A stretch of 64,000 bases of DNA, from the NCBI GenBank assembly GCA_030248215.1, contig JASANG010001782.1, positions 124,001-188,000 of the forward strand, written 5' to 3'. This stretch comes from Enoplolaimus lenunculus. Taxonomy: Eukaryota > Nematoda > Enoplea > Enoplida > Thoracostomopsidae. The notes beneath the pieces are model-generated. The model saw nothing but the letters and a program-made list of their open reading frames with translations. It was not told the DNA's origin and made no database searches. The position numbers were made by a program, and so were the translations under genes. Positions 37,762-50,300 of this stretch are shown here, piece by piece (position 1 is the first letter of the stretch; each line of letters starts with the position of its first letter).

Positions 37762-38975
37762 ATGACTTTATTTTTGCTTGTATAGCAGTTTCAAACTTTG
37801 AGTATTTTAGTGTTTTGCAATATTATAACGGCCAATTCTACAATAAATTAAAAATAATACAAAATTAAAACTACTAACCTAAACATTTTAGTCTGGAAGG
37901 TTCAGAATATGAAAAAAATACTTTCTGTATTGGCAGGAAAACGAAGTGATGGTCAATGGACTAGTTATAGTTATACATAACGAGCTTTGATACTGATGTT
38001 TAGCAGCGAAAAAAATTCCGTCCTAGCTATGTTGTTTCGTAGCGTCGAATGGAGATAATCGGCTGCTAATACAAAAATATAATCCAACATGTGGAACAGG
38101 TTGGATGACTGTAACCAATTGACAACAAGGTATTTCGCCAAGTTTAGGTTCGATAATTATTTCGTTAATGTTTGGTTTTTTACTAGATAGTTTTTTATTC
38201 GATTGGGTTCTTCGAAGAATACTTACAAGTTAATAATAAACAATCCATTCATAAAACAAATAGCGTTTGTAGCATAAAATGCGGTTTCGTGAACAGAACT
38301 GTCGCAATTGTTATAGTAGCAACTTCTGTGACTCACAACAACCAAATCAAAATTAAAAATTGTTATGAAAAATTTACACCAAATTTTTAAAAATTCAGAT
38401 TTTGTTTTTTAATAAACTTTTAAATCATTCATTTTAAAGAAACTTCTAAATTTTCTTACGCAAGATTAATACACATTTGTTTGTTTTTACTGCAGCCAAG
38501 CAACTTGTTGGATGTAAAACGTTTTGATTTTCCTGTTTATTTTTTAGAAAAGTGTTATGAAAAATTAGATGTGTATGGTTGTGGTATTTTAACTGAATTT
38601 TAAAAAACTGTTGAATCACTATGCAACCCAATTTTGTTGTAAAACTGCGCCAGAGGATTAAGACACCTGCAAAATATAAAGATTTGCAGTACACGGTTGA
38701 GGCTACATCTCTGATTTGAAATACTCTGTTATTCCCGGTTTGGTAGCTAAAATCAGAAGGATCTGTTTTACGTTGTACCTAGAATGAGAGCGGCTTTAGT
38801 GCGGGGTTCAGGAGTAGATCAGTTCCTGAATTGAATACAAAAAGGTTGAGTTTTTCACGTTTCCCGTTTTTTATACAAATCCCCGTGCTCCACATTAATA
38901 CTATAATCTGTAAGCTGTGCTGGATTTAACACTTTTCTCCATTTGTGAACTTCGCCTCAAATTTTCATTATCAAC
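37762..38975. other. intergenic, nothing recognised
   Basis: AT-rich spacer. An 82-codon minus frame at 38446-38694 is low-complexity and unsupported. Confidence 0.4.
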
Positions 38976-39411
38976 CAGGGTGCAACTGGAATTATAAAAT
39001 ATCAGAACCGGAACGTTAAAAAATATGCCGAAACCAGAAGCGGAGCCGGAATATAAATACTTGTTAACCAAAAAATTAATTCACTATTTTATCGTTTTAA
39101 TGCTGTAAACACACCAGTTAGAGTGCCAAAATCGTGAAACAAATGCAGTACGTAAAAACATGATAAATTATGGAGTATGATACAAATTGAAATTTTTGGC
39201 AATACACGCACAGACAATTTTAGATGCCATTTTTCTTAAACTTTCGCATGGGAAACATGTTCAATACCGAAAATACAGGAAAATTCCGGTGGAAATATAC
39301 CGGATTTATTACCGGAACCGGATAGTGAAAAATACCGGATTTCCCTACCGGAACCGGATAGGGAAAAATACCGGATTTCCCTGCTGGAACCGGAATTCTG
39401 GTTGCACCCTG
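38976..39411. mobile_element. hAT-type MITE, divergent 436-bp form
   Basis: Ends cagggtgcaactggaattat and aattctggttgcaccctg. The interior differs from the 364-bp form and near the right contains three copies of an ataccggatttccc/accggaaccggat motif. The flanks ttatcaac and ttagttac agree at 5 of 8 bases. Confidence 0.8.
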
Positions 39412-39654
39412 TTAGTTACCAATCAACGAAAATATATACTAGAAAAATACAACCTACGCGTTTAACTTCCACTTTTTCTGTTTTACAAAATTTACCTATC
39501 TTTACAGTTTTCCCAATGTCGGATCCACTGGGGGGGCCCACCCCGACCGTGCCCTCCCAGCAGCATCTCGACAAAAATTATATAGTGTCAATTGCTGTTC
39601 TACGATGTTTATTTCTCTGTTTTATGCACAATAGTATAAGCACGCTTTAAATTT

Positions 39655-39740
39655 TCTTGGCCATGGAGTCATTTATGCGCTACAATTAGGGATTATAGAC
39701 ATTTATGGACTCTAAACAAGGGCTTAAGGACTACCCACTT
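39655..39740. repeat. dispersed repeat shared with 25525-25610
   Basis: It shares ggagtcatttatgcgctac and gacatttatggactctaa with the copy near 25.5 kb. Adjacent sequence repeats short ggactc/taagg phrases. Family unknown. Confidence 0.5.
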
Positions 39741-40439
39741 ACGGATTCTTATTAGGGTTACGAACTCCTATTAATTGGGACTCAAAATGGGGACCCCCTC
39801 TTAGTTGGGTCACTACAGTATGGGTCAAAAATAAGTTTATTACCTGTGAAATTTTGCCGCCCCCCCATTTTGAGATCCTGGATCCGCCACTGAGATTTCC
39901 TTACCAATGCACAGGACAACCTATGCCATTGAATCTTTCAGGTTTTCTGCTGCGGGAAGCGAACAGAGTTATTTAAGTTTTGCGTTCTAAACCAACCGAA
40001 ATGAACTATTCTACTCTTTCCAGAAAGATAAAAGCTATGCTTTAACTTTTCCAGTTATTCCGTTTTCTGTATTTAATCATTCTTTCCAGTTTCCTTTTAT
40101 GTACGTATATATACTTTCATTAATATTTCACAGTCCATCGGGAGGAACGAGGTGTAATTATACACGCACAGTGAAGACAGTGCTGTGTGACAAAACAAAT
40201 TCTATTTTTAAAGCGTTTCATTATTAGGGAGAAAAATAATCACAAATCAGTTGTTCGAATTTACTAATAACATAGGTAGGTCGCCGTAGGGAGGTCAATT
40301 TTTACATCCCCGCACGTATCACGTGAATTATCCATTTACCAAACCGATGGAAAACGTATATTATGCAGTCGTCTCATTTTCCGCGAGACAGCAAGACACA
40401 GGAGTGTAATAAAGGAAATTATACTCCTGCCGACAGCAT

Positions 40440-40962
40440 TACGGGCAAATGAGAAAACGGGACAGGCCTGTTTCGGGCAAATGGGAATACGGGACAGCTG
40501 CAAGTTTTCGCTGGGAAAACGGGAAAACGCGACAGGTTTGTTTCTGGCAAGCGATAAAACGGGACAGGGGACAGCTGCAAATTTTCGCTGGGAAATCGGG
40601 TAAATGGAACAGGCTTGTATTGGGCAAATGGGAAAACGGAACAGCTGCAGTTTTTCGCTTGCTTGGAAAACGGTACAATGGGACATGTATGTTTCGGCAA
40701 AATAAGAAAACGTGACAGCTGCAAATTTTCGCTGGGAAAACGGGACTATGCGTAGGCCTGTTTCGGGCAAATGGGAAAACGGGACAACTTCAATTTTCCG
40801 CTGGGAAAACGGGACAGGTTTGTTTCGAGCAAATGGGAGGACGGAACAGCTGCAATTTTTCACTGGGAAAACGCGACAATGGGACAGGCTTGTTTCTGGC
40901 TAATATGAAAACGAGACAGATGCATTTTTTCTCTTGGAAAACGGGAAAACGTGACAAGACTG
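40440..40962. repeat. about 70-bp minisatellite (7-8 copies)
   Basis: Imperfect tandem copies of a 62-78 bp unit with the phrases gtttcgggcaaatgggaaaa, cgggacagctgcaa and ttttcgctgggaaaac. On the minus strand a 175-codon frame runs across it (40863-40336) simply because the unit lacks stops there; its composition gives repeated FAR..PVPFS and AAVPFS phrases. I treat this as repeat, not gene. Confidence 0.9.
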
Positions 40963-41173
40963 GATTAATTTTTGTGTTTTTATAAATGACATTAAACAAT
41001 TGTATATAGCATAGAGACAAATTTCTTATGTTTGCCGGGACGTCGTGACAGCTTTCTGAGTCTGTTGTTCACACAAAAATCATTTTCTGATATTCAAGAA
41101 ATATTATTTTATATTCAAGACAATTCATGTCTTAATCTAGACTCCAGACATATATGTCTTAGATGCAAGCTGG

Positions 41174-41528
41174 GGCCCGTGTATGGAACGGGCCGGATCA
41201 TTGTCCGGATAGGCTATAATAGAGTCAGTTTTAGCTTTAGACTAATTTTTTTGCTTAGGATTAGGCCTAGGCTAAGGCTTAGGCTTAGGAATAGGCTCAG
41301 CCATACGCTTAGGCTTAGGCTTATGCTAAGGCTTAGGCTTAAAAATATGCTTATACTTACACTGTAAAAAATGGGGAGTCAAATTGACGCTCTCGGAAAC
41401 AGCTTTTCAACTAACTGACTCAAATATGACTCAGTTTGTGTAGTCAGGAAAAGCCTGTTTCCGCGAGAGTCAATTTGACTCCCCATTTTTTACAGTGTAC
41501 GGTTCCGGTCCTGTTCTATACCTGGGCC
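41174..41528. mobile_element. GGCCC-ended MITE interrupted by a second MITE
   Basis: Ends ggcccgtgtatggaacgggc and tcctgttctatacctgggcc, reverse orientation relative to 6555. The core consists of gcttaggcttagg hexamers. A 138-bp mariner-type MITE is inserted near the right end. Confidence 0.8.
41360..41497. mobile_element. mariner-type MITE nested in GGCCC MITE
   Basis: Ends cactgtaaaaaatggggagt and actccccattttttacagtg, flanked by TA on both sides (41358-41359, 41498-41499), as for the Tc1/mariner superfamily. The interior contains the words ctgactcaaatatgactcag. Confidence 0.85.
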
Positions 41529-43124
41529 GACATTAATAGTTTCGGAAATGTTTTAGAAATCTGCCTTAAATTTTTAACACTTAAATGTCTTAAATTTAAG
41601 AGTGTGCCTCATAAGCTATTAAGACAAATATTTCTTAAATACAAGACAATATTATGTCTGAAATATAATACAAATATGTCTGAAATAAGGCTTTTAACCC
41701 TTTCCTTCTCATGCACAAAAATACACAACAGAAAAATTTTATTTTTCAAACGGGTAAAAACATGACGAACTGATGACATATTGTTAAAAATAAAGTCATT
41801 CCGTCTAAAATACAACTCTGTCCTGATCTGTGACATATATGTCACCAAATGCAGCGTTATCGGTAAGCCTGTTAAGTTTCATCCAGCTGCAATTTTATGT
41901 ATATTTCATAAAGAAGGTAGATTACCGCAAATAAGGCCTAAACAAAACTAATCATCAATAGACGAATGCAAGCGCTGAAAAAATGGCAGTTTAACAGACA
42001 ATTTTTACTTCTTTTGCGATTAGCTTGAAACTATATCACATATGGTATTTCCTAAAACACTCGCGTTTGCGCACAAAGCAGATAAAGACACCGCACTTCA
42101 CACAATAAACATCTGTTCTTCCTTTAGAACAGTAAACACAATTCGCTACTTTTATAACCTAGATACGTCTAAGACGAAAACTTTAGGTTGGGGGAGCTTG
42201 AGCTCAACACAAAAGGTTTTTGAAATTCGATTATTTATATATATACTCTTTTAAGAATATAAACGGAGCAACTTTTTTACATGCATAAAAATTAGAAAAT
42301 AAATTCTTGAAGATAACTATTTCTTGAAAGAAAGAAACGTGTGTCGTTTATTGGCAATAGAAATTTCTTGAATATAAGACATGTTTCATAACCATTTACG
42401 TAACGAATTTCTGAGCTGTTTAAGTCCACTAATGTATGAAATACAAGACATTGATGCCTTGAACATTTATGAAAGTATTAGTCTTGAAATTTTAACACAA
42501 TTTTTTTTGTGTGTACGGCGGTTCTGGCCCACCCAACGACAAAATATGCTCAAAGCAGCCGCAGCCGTGCGAAAACATATATAATCTTGAAGATGCCTGC
42601 ACCAGCTAAAAGCGAACCACAGGCTCGAAACTGTCCCGAATAACTCAGCAGTAATATAACATCGAAGGTGTCCCAACCATCTTAGCGAAAACGAAGTTTT
42701 CCCGAATGTATGTATAAAATCAGCTTCCAGTTTTCAGAAAGCAAAAGACCTCTTTGAAAACAAGAACATTATGTTAAAGCAAAAAACTTTAATCAAAGTT
42801 GACTTTTAGTATAAATTTCGAGCTTGTCGTTGCACCCCACGTAGTAAGATTATCTATTAATTGCTATATGCTTACATAGCTAGGTATGTTTCTTGGCGCA
42901 AGTATGAAAGTTAAGTTTTTGCTGATTTATAGCCGTGGCAAAACTCGTGGACTCAGGGTTGTTTTTTTTCGGAAAAAATTATGACCGAAAAAATGGGTTT
43001 TTTATTTTTTGCGGAAAGAATTTGAAAAATTCATTCTTTGTCTGAGTGATCGGTTATCCCACCCTCAGCCGACGTCTGCCCAAAGATACTAGGATTTTGA
43101 AACTGCGTTTTTGAGCTTCTGAAG
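41529..43124. other. intergenic, nothing recognised
   Basis: AT-rich spacer with several short open frames, none showing a recognisable protein. The 41530-42400 part repeats words like gtcttaaatttaag and aatacaagac, perhaps an old repeat. Confidence 0.4.
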
Positions 43125-43482
43125 ACATTCCCTGACCATTCCATGCCCAAATTTGAATTTTTAAAAAATTATCCTTTTCGAAAAGTTGAACAAATTATAT
43201 ATAATTTGACGCAGTTTGCAGAGCTGAGTCGAGTGGTGTTAAACTTTCTGCAGTCAGAAGTCTGCTCAACGAGTTGTTGTCAAATAACTGATTTAGCGCG
43301 CTGCCATCGCTAATGGTTCGGCGCCAATACTAGTTAGCCAGACGTCTTATTGGGGAGGTATATAATTTCTCTAATTTTGAGACAAAAAGGGTGGGTCCAA
43401 TGGGGGAACTTAAGGCCTTGAAATTCGAATTTTTAAAAATTTAAGTTTGGGCGTGGAATAATCAGGGAGGTCATAAAAATAT
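43125..43482. repeat. inverted-repeat element
   Basis: The left arm ccctgaccattccatgccca matches, inverted, tgggcgtggaataatcaggg on the right, and both are followed inward by aatttttaaaaa-type runs. It resembles a foldback or MITE; ends are approximate. Confidence 0.6.
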
Positions 43483-44328
43483 GAGAAACTTATGAGTGGA
43501 CCGAGTTGAATAACTGACACTTTTTTAAAGTATATATTAAATCCCAAGACACTTTTGGGTTTTTTTCTTACATTAAAGCCCCTTAATTGCTGAAACCTCG
43601 CGAGCAAAGCGATGTTGGAGCTAGACGTATTCTTGTGTTAAACCGTATGGTGGTTTAATATTCGGCAAAAATCGACATCCGTATTCGGTATAAACCTGCC
43701 GATTACCGGATATTTGCTATTGTGGTTCCAAATCAACGCAGTGCCATCCACATAACTTTTAAAATATATTTCGTGGAGATCAGTATTTTTGCTTTGTAAT
43801 AAAATATGATCGTCTTCGTCCTCCCGTTATAGAATAAGCATGTACGTAGGCGACCATGCAGAGAATGAACGCGTAAATCGCCCTATAGTCGCCCTATGAT
43901 ATTTATAATACGTACTGTAGGCATCGAAACAGAGCCATAAGCTAAGCTTTTAAAGTATGCAAACGCCAGACCTGAAAAGAGGTACCTATATAAACATACG
44001 AAAAAAATCAAAACTTTTGTTAGAGAAAAATTATTAAAGTGGGGGTTTCAACTGGGGCCTTCGGTTGTCATCTAAAGGGACTTGAATGGAGTAATTGTTC
44101 CCGACAAAGTTATTACGGTAATTTAATAGAAAATGTCCATTTAACCGTGCTTGTTCGTTCGTATACAGCGTATAAACGCACTGACCGACTGAAGGCCCCA
44201 ACCCCAGTAGCGAAACCTCTATATGATTACGTTTTTCGTTACAGCCTAGTGTTTGTTATACGTAGTACGTTTGTTAATATAGAGTTTTGGTCAGCTGCGA
44301 ATTCTGCGGTAGAAAGATTGGTATTATA
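43483..44328. other. upstream region of NUSAP1-like gene
   Basis: It includes a scrap of the ccggatatttgctattgtgg MITE subfamily near 43635-43730. No core promoter motif could be assigned. Confidence 0.4.
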
Positions 44329-47300
44329 ATGAATTTCCGTGGTTCAAGACGCTTAAGTCGGGACGATATAGAACAGCTGGATTATCGAGAACTGCAAACA
44401 ATTGCTAAAGACGCTGGCTTAAAAGCAAATCAAAAGGTACATAAGTGTATGGCTTTGATGCGTACTTGTGATGGGCAGCGGATACATCCGATTAATTTAG
44501 GATAATTTATTATCTAAATAGTTTTGCAAGAAAACTGGCACAAACAAAGTATACATAGTGTAAAAAATAACCATCAGGATGCAAAGCGGGACTGTATTGT
44601 AATCAGAATCGGCTCGGTTTTGGAGGTTTGTAGACAATTTATTCAGATTCCTCGCACCTGAAATTGGGTTGCTTTTAAATTTAATCTTTAGTGAAATATA
44701 TATTGTAAAAAGTCCTAATTTAGGCTTATAAACTATGTTAATATGCAAATTATCTATTAGCTAACTACGTTTTGGAGGTTTGTAAACAATCTATTCAGAT
44801 GCCACACACCCAAAAACCATTTAATGCAGAAATTAGATTGCTTGTTACTGTAATAATTAGTGAAATAATGTAGAAAGTCCTAATTTAGGCTTAACTAATT
44901 ATGCAAATTAGCCTGTAGCTACTAAAACGCCTAAAATTTTAAAACTCCAATACGAGGTTAACACCCCAGGATAGTAACAAAAAAGTATCAAAATCGGTTC
45001 AGCCGTTCCTGAGATTCAAAACATAAAACGCTTCGCGAAACTCTGAGTTTCGCTCAATAATATAGAGTTTGTATGCAACGTACCACAAGTAGAATTAAAA
45101 CTAAACTTTTAAAATTCCGATTGATTGTGCAATCAGAATCGAAATCGGAACCATTTCGTTGTCTATTAAAATGAGCCTTAAAGTAACCGATTATTATTGA
45201 GCAAACAGTAACATGTGAATTCTGAAATTCGTATCGAAATTCTATTCTAATTCATTAGAATACGGGTCCAAGTCCCGTTTCGGAACTGCAAGTGCTAAAA
45301 TGCTTCCCATCCCAAAACTTATCAGTCCTTTCAACGGAATTTCAAAACACAATTTGTGTTGAGGATGTAACCGGAATTATACACAGTTTGCCAGAAACGG
45401 AACCGGAACCGGAATTTGAAAAAAATTACCAGGACCGGAAATGGAACCGGACTATGAAAAATACACGCCACCGAAAAATTCATTGTAAATCATAATTGAT
45501 GTGCCTAAATTAGGAGTTTTTGCAATATTTGACTAATTATTAGGGTTACAAGCAATCTAATTTCAACAATAATGGGTTTTGGGTGCGAGGAATCTGAATA
45601 AATACTCTACAAACCTTCAAAAGCGATTAACGAATAGTTAGCTAATCTGCGTATTTGCTTAATTGATAAGCCTAAATAATGACTTTTTAAATTATTTCTC
45701 AAATTATTAGTGTTAGTTTAGGGTTTTTGAGTGCGAGGAATCTGAATAAATTGTTTACAAACCTCCAAAACCGATAATTGAATAGCTGGCTAATAGCTAA
45801 TTTGCATATTAGCTTAATTGACAAGACAAAATTAAGACTTTTCAAATTATTTCAACAATTATTAGGGTGACTGAAGGGTTTTTGGATGCGAGGAATCTGA
45901 ATAAATTGTTTACAAACCTCCAAAACCAATAATGGAATAGTTAGCTAATAGTTAGTTTGCATATTAGTATAACTGCTTACGCGTGTTCGAGCTTCGCTCA
46001 ATACATGTAGTCCCATTACGACTGGTTTATTGGTTTTGTAGGTTTGTAAACAATTTATTCAGATTCAGCGCACCCAAAAACCCATTAGTGCTGAAATTAG
46101 ATTGCTTGTAACCCTGATAATTAATGACATTGTAAAAACGCCTAATTTAGGCTTTTAATTATGCTTGTATGCAAATTAGCTATTAGCTAACTATTCAATT
46201 ATCGGTTTTGGAGGTCTGTAAATAATTAGAATTCAGATTCCTCGCGCCCAAAAACGTTCAGTAAACCCTAATAATTATTGAAATAATTTAAAAAGTCCTC
46301 CTAGTTTTGTCTTGTCAATTAAGCTAATATGCAAATTAGCTATTAGCCAACTACTCAGTTATCGGTTTTGGAGGTTTGTAAACAATTTATTCAAATTCCT
46401 CGCACCTAAACCTTTAGTGCTGAAATTATATTTTTAACCTTAATAACTAGTGAAATATTACAAAAAGTCCTAATGTAGGCTTATGAACTATGCTAATATG
46501 CAAATTATCTATTGAAAAACCCTTTGATGCTGAAATTTAATGGCTTCTAACTGTAATAATTAGTGAAACATTGTGGAAAGTCCTAATTTAGGCTTAATTA
46601 ATTATGCAAATTAGTTTGTAGCTAATAAACGGCTTAAAATTTTCAAACCCCAATGCGAGGTTAACACCTCAGGATAATTGGCTTTCAACCAAAAAAGTTT
46701 ATTAAAATCGGTTCAGCCGTTCCTGAGATTCTTTTCGGACGGACAGACGGACGGACGGACATCCACCTTTCGACCCCCAAGTACAAAACATAAAACGCTC
46801 CGCGAAACTCCGAGCTTCGCTCGGAGTTTCGCTTCGCTCAATAATTGGCTTTCAAACAAAAAGTTTATGAAAATCGGTTCAACCGTTTCTGAGATTTTTT
46901 CGGGGTGTGACAGAATATGTCTCAGCATATTTCTATTATTACTACGACTAAGCCTAAACTTCAGCGTAAAATTGTGTCTATAAGTAAGCATAAGTCTAAG
47001 CGAAAATAATAGCCTTAATCAGAGGCAGGGATGGGTGGAAGCCGGCCATGCATTGACTCGGTCTAGCCCAACTTTTGGTCATCACCGAAGAGAATAAAAT
47101 ATTTATAATATATTTGTAATGCTGTATTCGTATTTTTTGTGCGTTGTCAGAATATCTTCTAACAATTAATATTGCGTAACTATGAAAATTCATAGATTGA
47201 TAACGAAATTTGTTCATTAGGCATTACTGCCTTCAATAATATCTTCTACTTTTACAAGTCTACCAGCATTTGCTGAATCCTCGACTTCTAGTATCGGTTC

Positions 47301-50300
47301 CAAATCACAGGAACTCAAGAAACCGAGACCATTAATGCGAAATATCGAGACTTGCCGAGACTGAGACCGAGACTCCCATCCATGATTTTAGCCACCTCTA
47401 TTTTACAGTACCTACGGAAAACAGTATGCCCTTAAAAGGAACATCGTTCAAACGAATATTGCAGCTGAACGCAGCGCTGTTTCTTTTACGTAAGCATGTA
47501 TCTCGGAGTACGGTATCGTATTTATCATATCGCGTCACGCGACATTTTACTCAAGCATGCGTAGAAAAACTTACGTACTGCAGCGCTGTTGTAGTGTTTA
47601 AAAGAGTTAACATATCAGCAATGTTTTGCTATGCGGTGAAGCCGTTTTAAATCTTTTTCATCTAGCATTCGAGCAGATAGGTAACTATTTTTCTGGTTTC
47701 GTTCATGGTACCGTATGGCCCCAGTACTCTCTGTCCCGGCCCCGGGACATCTCTAATATATGTACATAATCTTGCTGGCAGCTGCGGTTGTGATTATTTA
47801 ACTTAATAATGTATAAATTCTTTATGTTGCGTTCATTCCAGCAGAAACGTTTGTTGGACGCGCTGGAGAAGTTTTACGCATGCAAAGCAGAGAGCGATTC
47901 TGAGCCTGACTTGGAGGTTAGTCGTTTTCCATGTGCTATTTATTTTTTAAATTTTTATATAGATGAAAATGAGAAAATAAACCAAATTTGTACTATTGGT
48001 AATGCGTAAGTTAGGCAGGGTGCAACCGGAATTACGATTCCCATTAGAATTCCGATTCAAATCCAGTTCCAGTTCCGATTGCCGGTACAAACTAAATTAA
48101 ATTTTTAATTCTTCATTGTTTTTTAGCCTGTATATTGTAATTATAACAGATATTTGCCTGCAGTTTTGTTAAGTTTCATAACCACCGATGCTTATATCAG
48201 TTCTTCGCAGCTCATATTTTGTATGTATGTCAGGGTGCTATCGGAATTCCGATTAGAATTCTGATTCAAAACGAGTTCCGATTCCGATTGCACAATCAAT
48301 CGGAATCGGAATTTCCACATTTAAATTTTAGACCTACCTGTTGTGATATGTTGTATAAAAATTCAGCATTATTTATTTACATTTTAATTTCTTTTCGATA
48401 AGTTAACGTATCAATAATTGATCATGTGACGTTTTTGAGAATAGCTGCCAGCCAACAGACGCCCTAAATCAATATTATACTTGTTAATACAAATTATCCG
48501 TATAGTGACAAATTTTAGTTCCGATTCCAATTCCGATTTCGCTATAAATTTGCTGTTCCGATTCCGGTATAATCCAGTTCCGCTTTGCGCTCTGATGTAT
48601 GTATTGCATGGAAATTATCGTTCAAACACTGATAACGACATCCCATTGAAACAGGTATATATTGAGTTAACACAGGGTGCAGCCGGAATTCAGACTAAAA
48701 GTTATGTATTATTTTGACAGAACCAAAAATCACCGCCAGTTTGTTCATGCGACGTTTTTAAAAATTGTGTGTCAGCCAACAGACACCCCGAATCAATATT
48801 ATATTTGTCAATACAAATAATCAGTATAGTCACAAAATTTCTAGTTCCGATTCCGATCACATTTCCAGTATAAATTTGCAGTGTCGATTCCGATTCCGAT
48901 ATAATCCACTTCCGCTTTGCACCCTGAATTAATGCATACTAATTACATAATGATAGAACTCGGTATGTAAAATCTGTGTGCTCTCAAAATTCACATGTTC
49001 GATTCCGGTTCGGATTTTGGTATAAATGTCCTGTTCCGATTCCGGTATAATTCAGTTCCGCTTTGCACCCTGAAAAAAGGAATGATCGGTATTTTTAATC
49101 ACACCAAGGGAAGGTAACGTTAACTGGAGACCGTCAATAGTTTACTTTGGAGATGCTCTATAGCAAATGTTGCTGCGCGCTTATGATTTCAGCCAGTGTT
49201 GGAATCACCTAATGAGACATCTGAAGATGGTGAAGATGGTCGTGGCACTGCGAGCAAACATTCTAAGGTAATACATAGTCACAGCTGGGATGGGAGTCCC
49301 GGTCTCGGCAGGTCTCGGTATTTGACAGGTCTCGGTCTCGGTTTTAGACAAGAACGTCGATGATTCACCTAATATATGACTGTATTGTTGAAGTAAGTGA
49401 TGTGTGATAAATAAAATTTCGCTATGAATCTCGTATGAATTTTTATAGTTACGCAGTAATTATGAGCAGATTTTCTGAAAAACACAAAAAACTACGAAAA
49501 AAAGCATTAATAATAGTTTATTTTGCAAATTTTAATTCTTTCCGGTGACCAAAAATTGACTGAGACGAGACCAAGGCTTTTCAACCGCCCAACCCTGGTC
49601 TCAAGTGTGAACGGAATTCCTGTTTTTGTGGGGAAATCTGGAATTTTTGCTTGTTTATATTTTTCCGTTTTAAAAGTTAAAGTTGAAGTTCTAAATTTTG
49701 TATTTTTCGACTAACCACTACGTACAAGCTTGACGCTATGGAACTCTAAGAATGTCAACAGTGATTACAGTGTGATAAAAATTAGTAATTTTTCGCTAAC
49801 AGTTATATGATTTCGATTATCCCAAATTATATAATTTCTATTGTCCCATTCCGTTTGTTGCAATTTTTTCATCCAATAATACCGAAGATATTGCTAATTT
49901 TGTTAGATTTTTGGGAATGTCAAAAAGTTCGAATACATTTTATGGGTACGTAATTTACTCCTATCTAACCATAGACTATGTCAAAACGAAAAGCAAAGCG
50001 TTTCACTGCAAGTTCGATGAAAAAACGCCGGTCGTCAACTTCCTTATTGCGCCTTGGAAAACCAATGGTTTTTGCGTATGTAGCATAGTGTTGTTATTTA
50101 TTATTTATCGAATGAACATTTAATTTTTTGTAAGGTTGGTATGCTTCACTTTCATACCGAAAGAGAATTTATCTGTAAATTTCTGTATGCATCTAAGTAT
50201 TGTTAATGCAGGCCGACAACTGTAATTTCACAGTGGTCTTCGACAAGGCGGCAGGGAATCCACTGTTTGACCGAATCCGAGTACATTGCTAATTTGCGGA

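Noticed and set aside
45255-45290. tRNA gene (ggtccaagtcc T-arm-like stretch)
   Set aside because: No acceptor stem, D-arm or anticodon arm could be paired around it.
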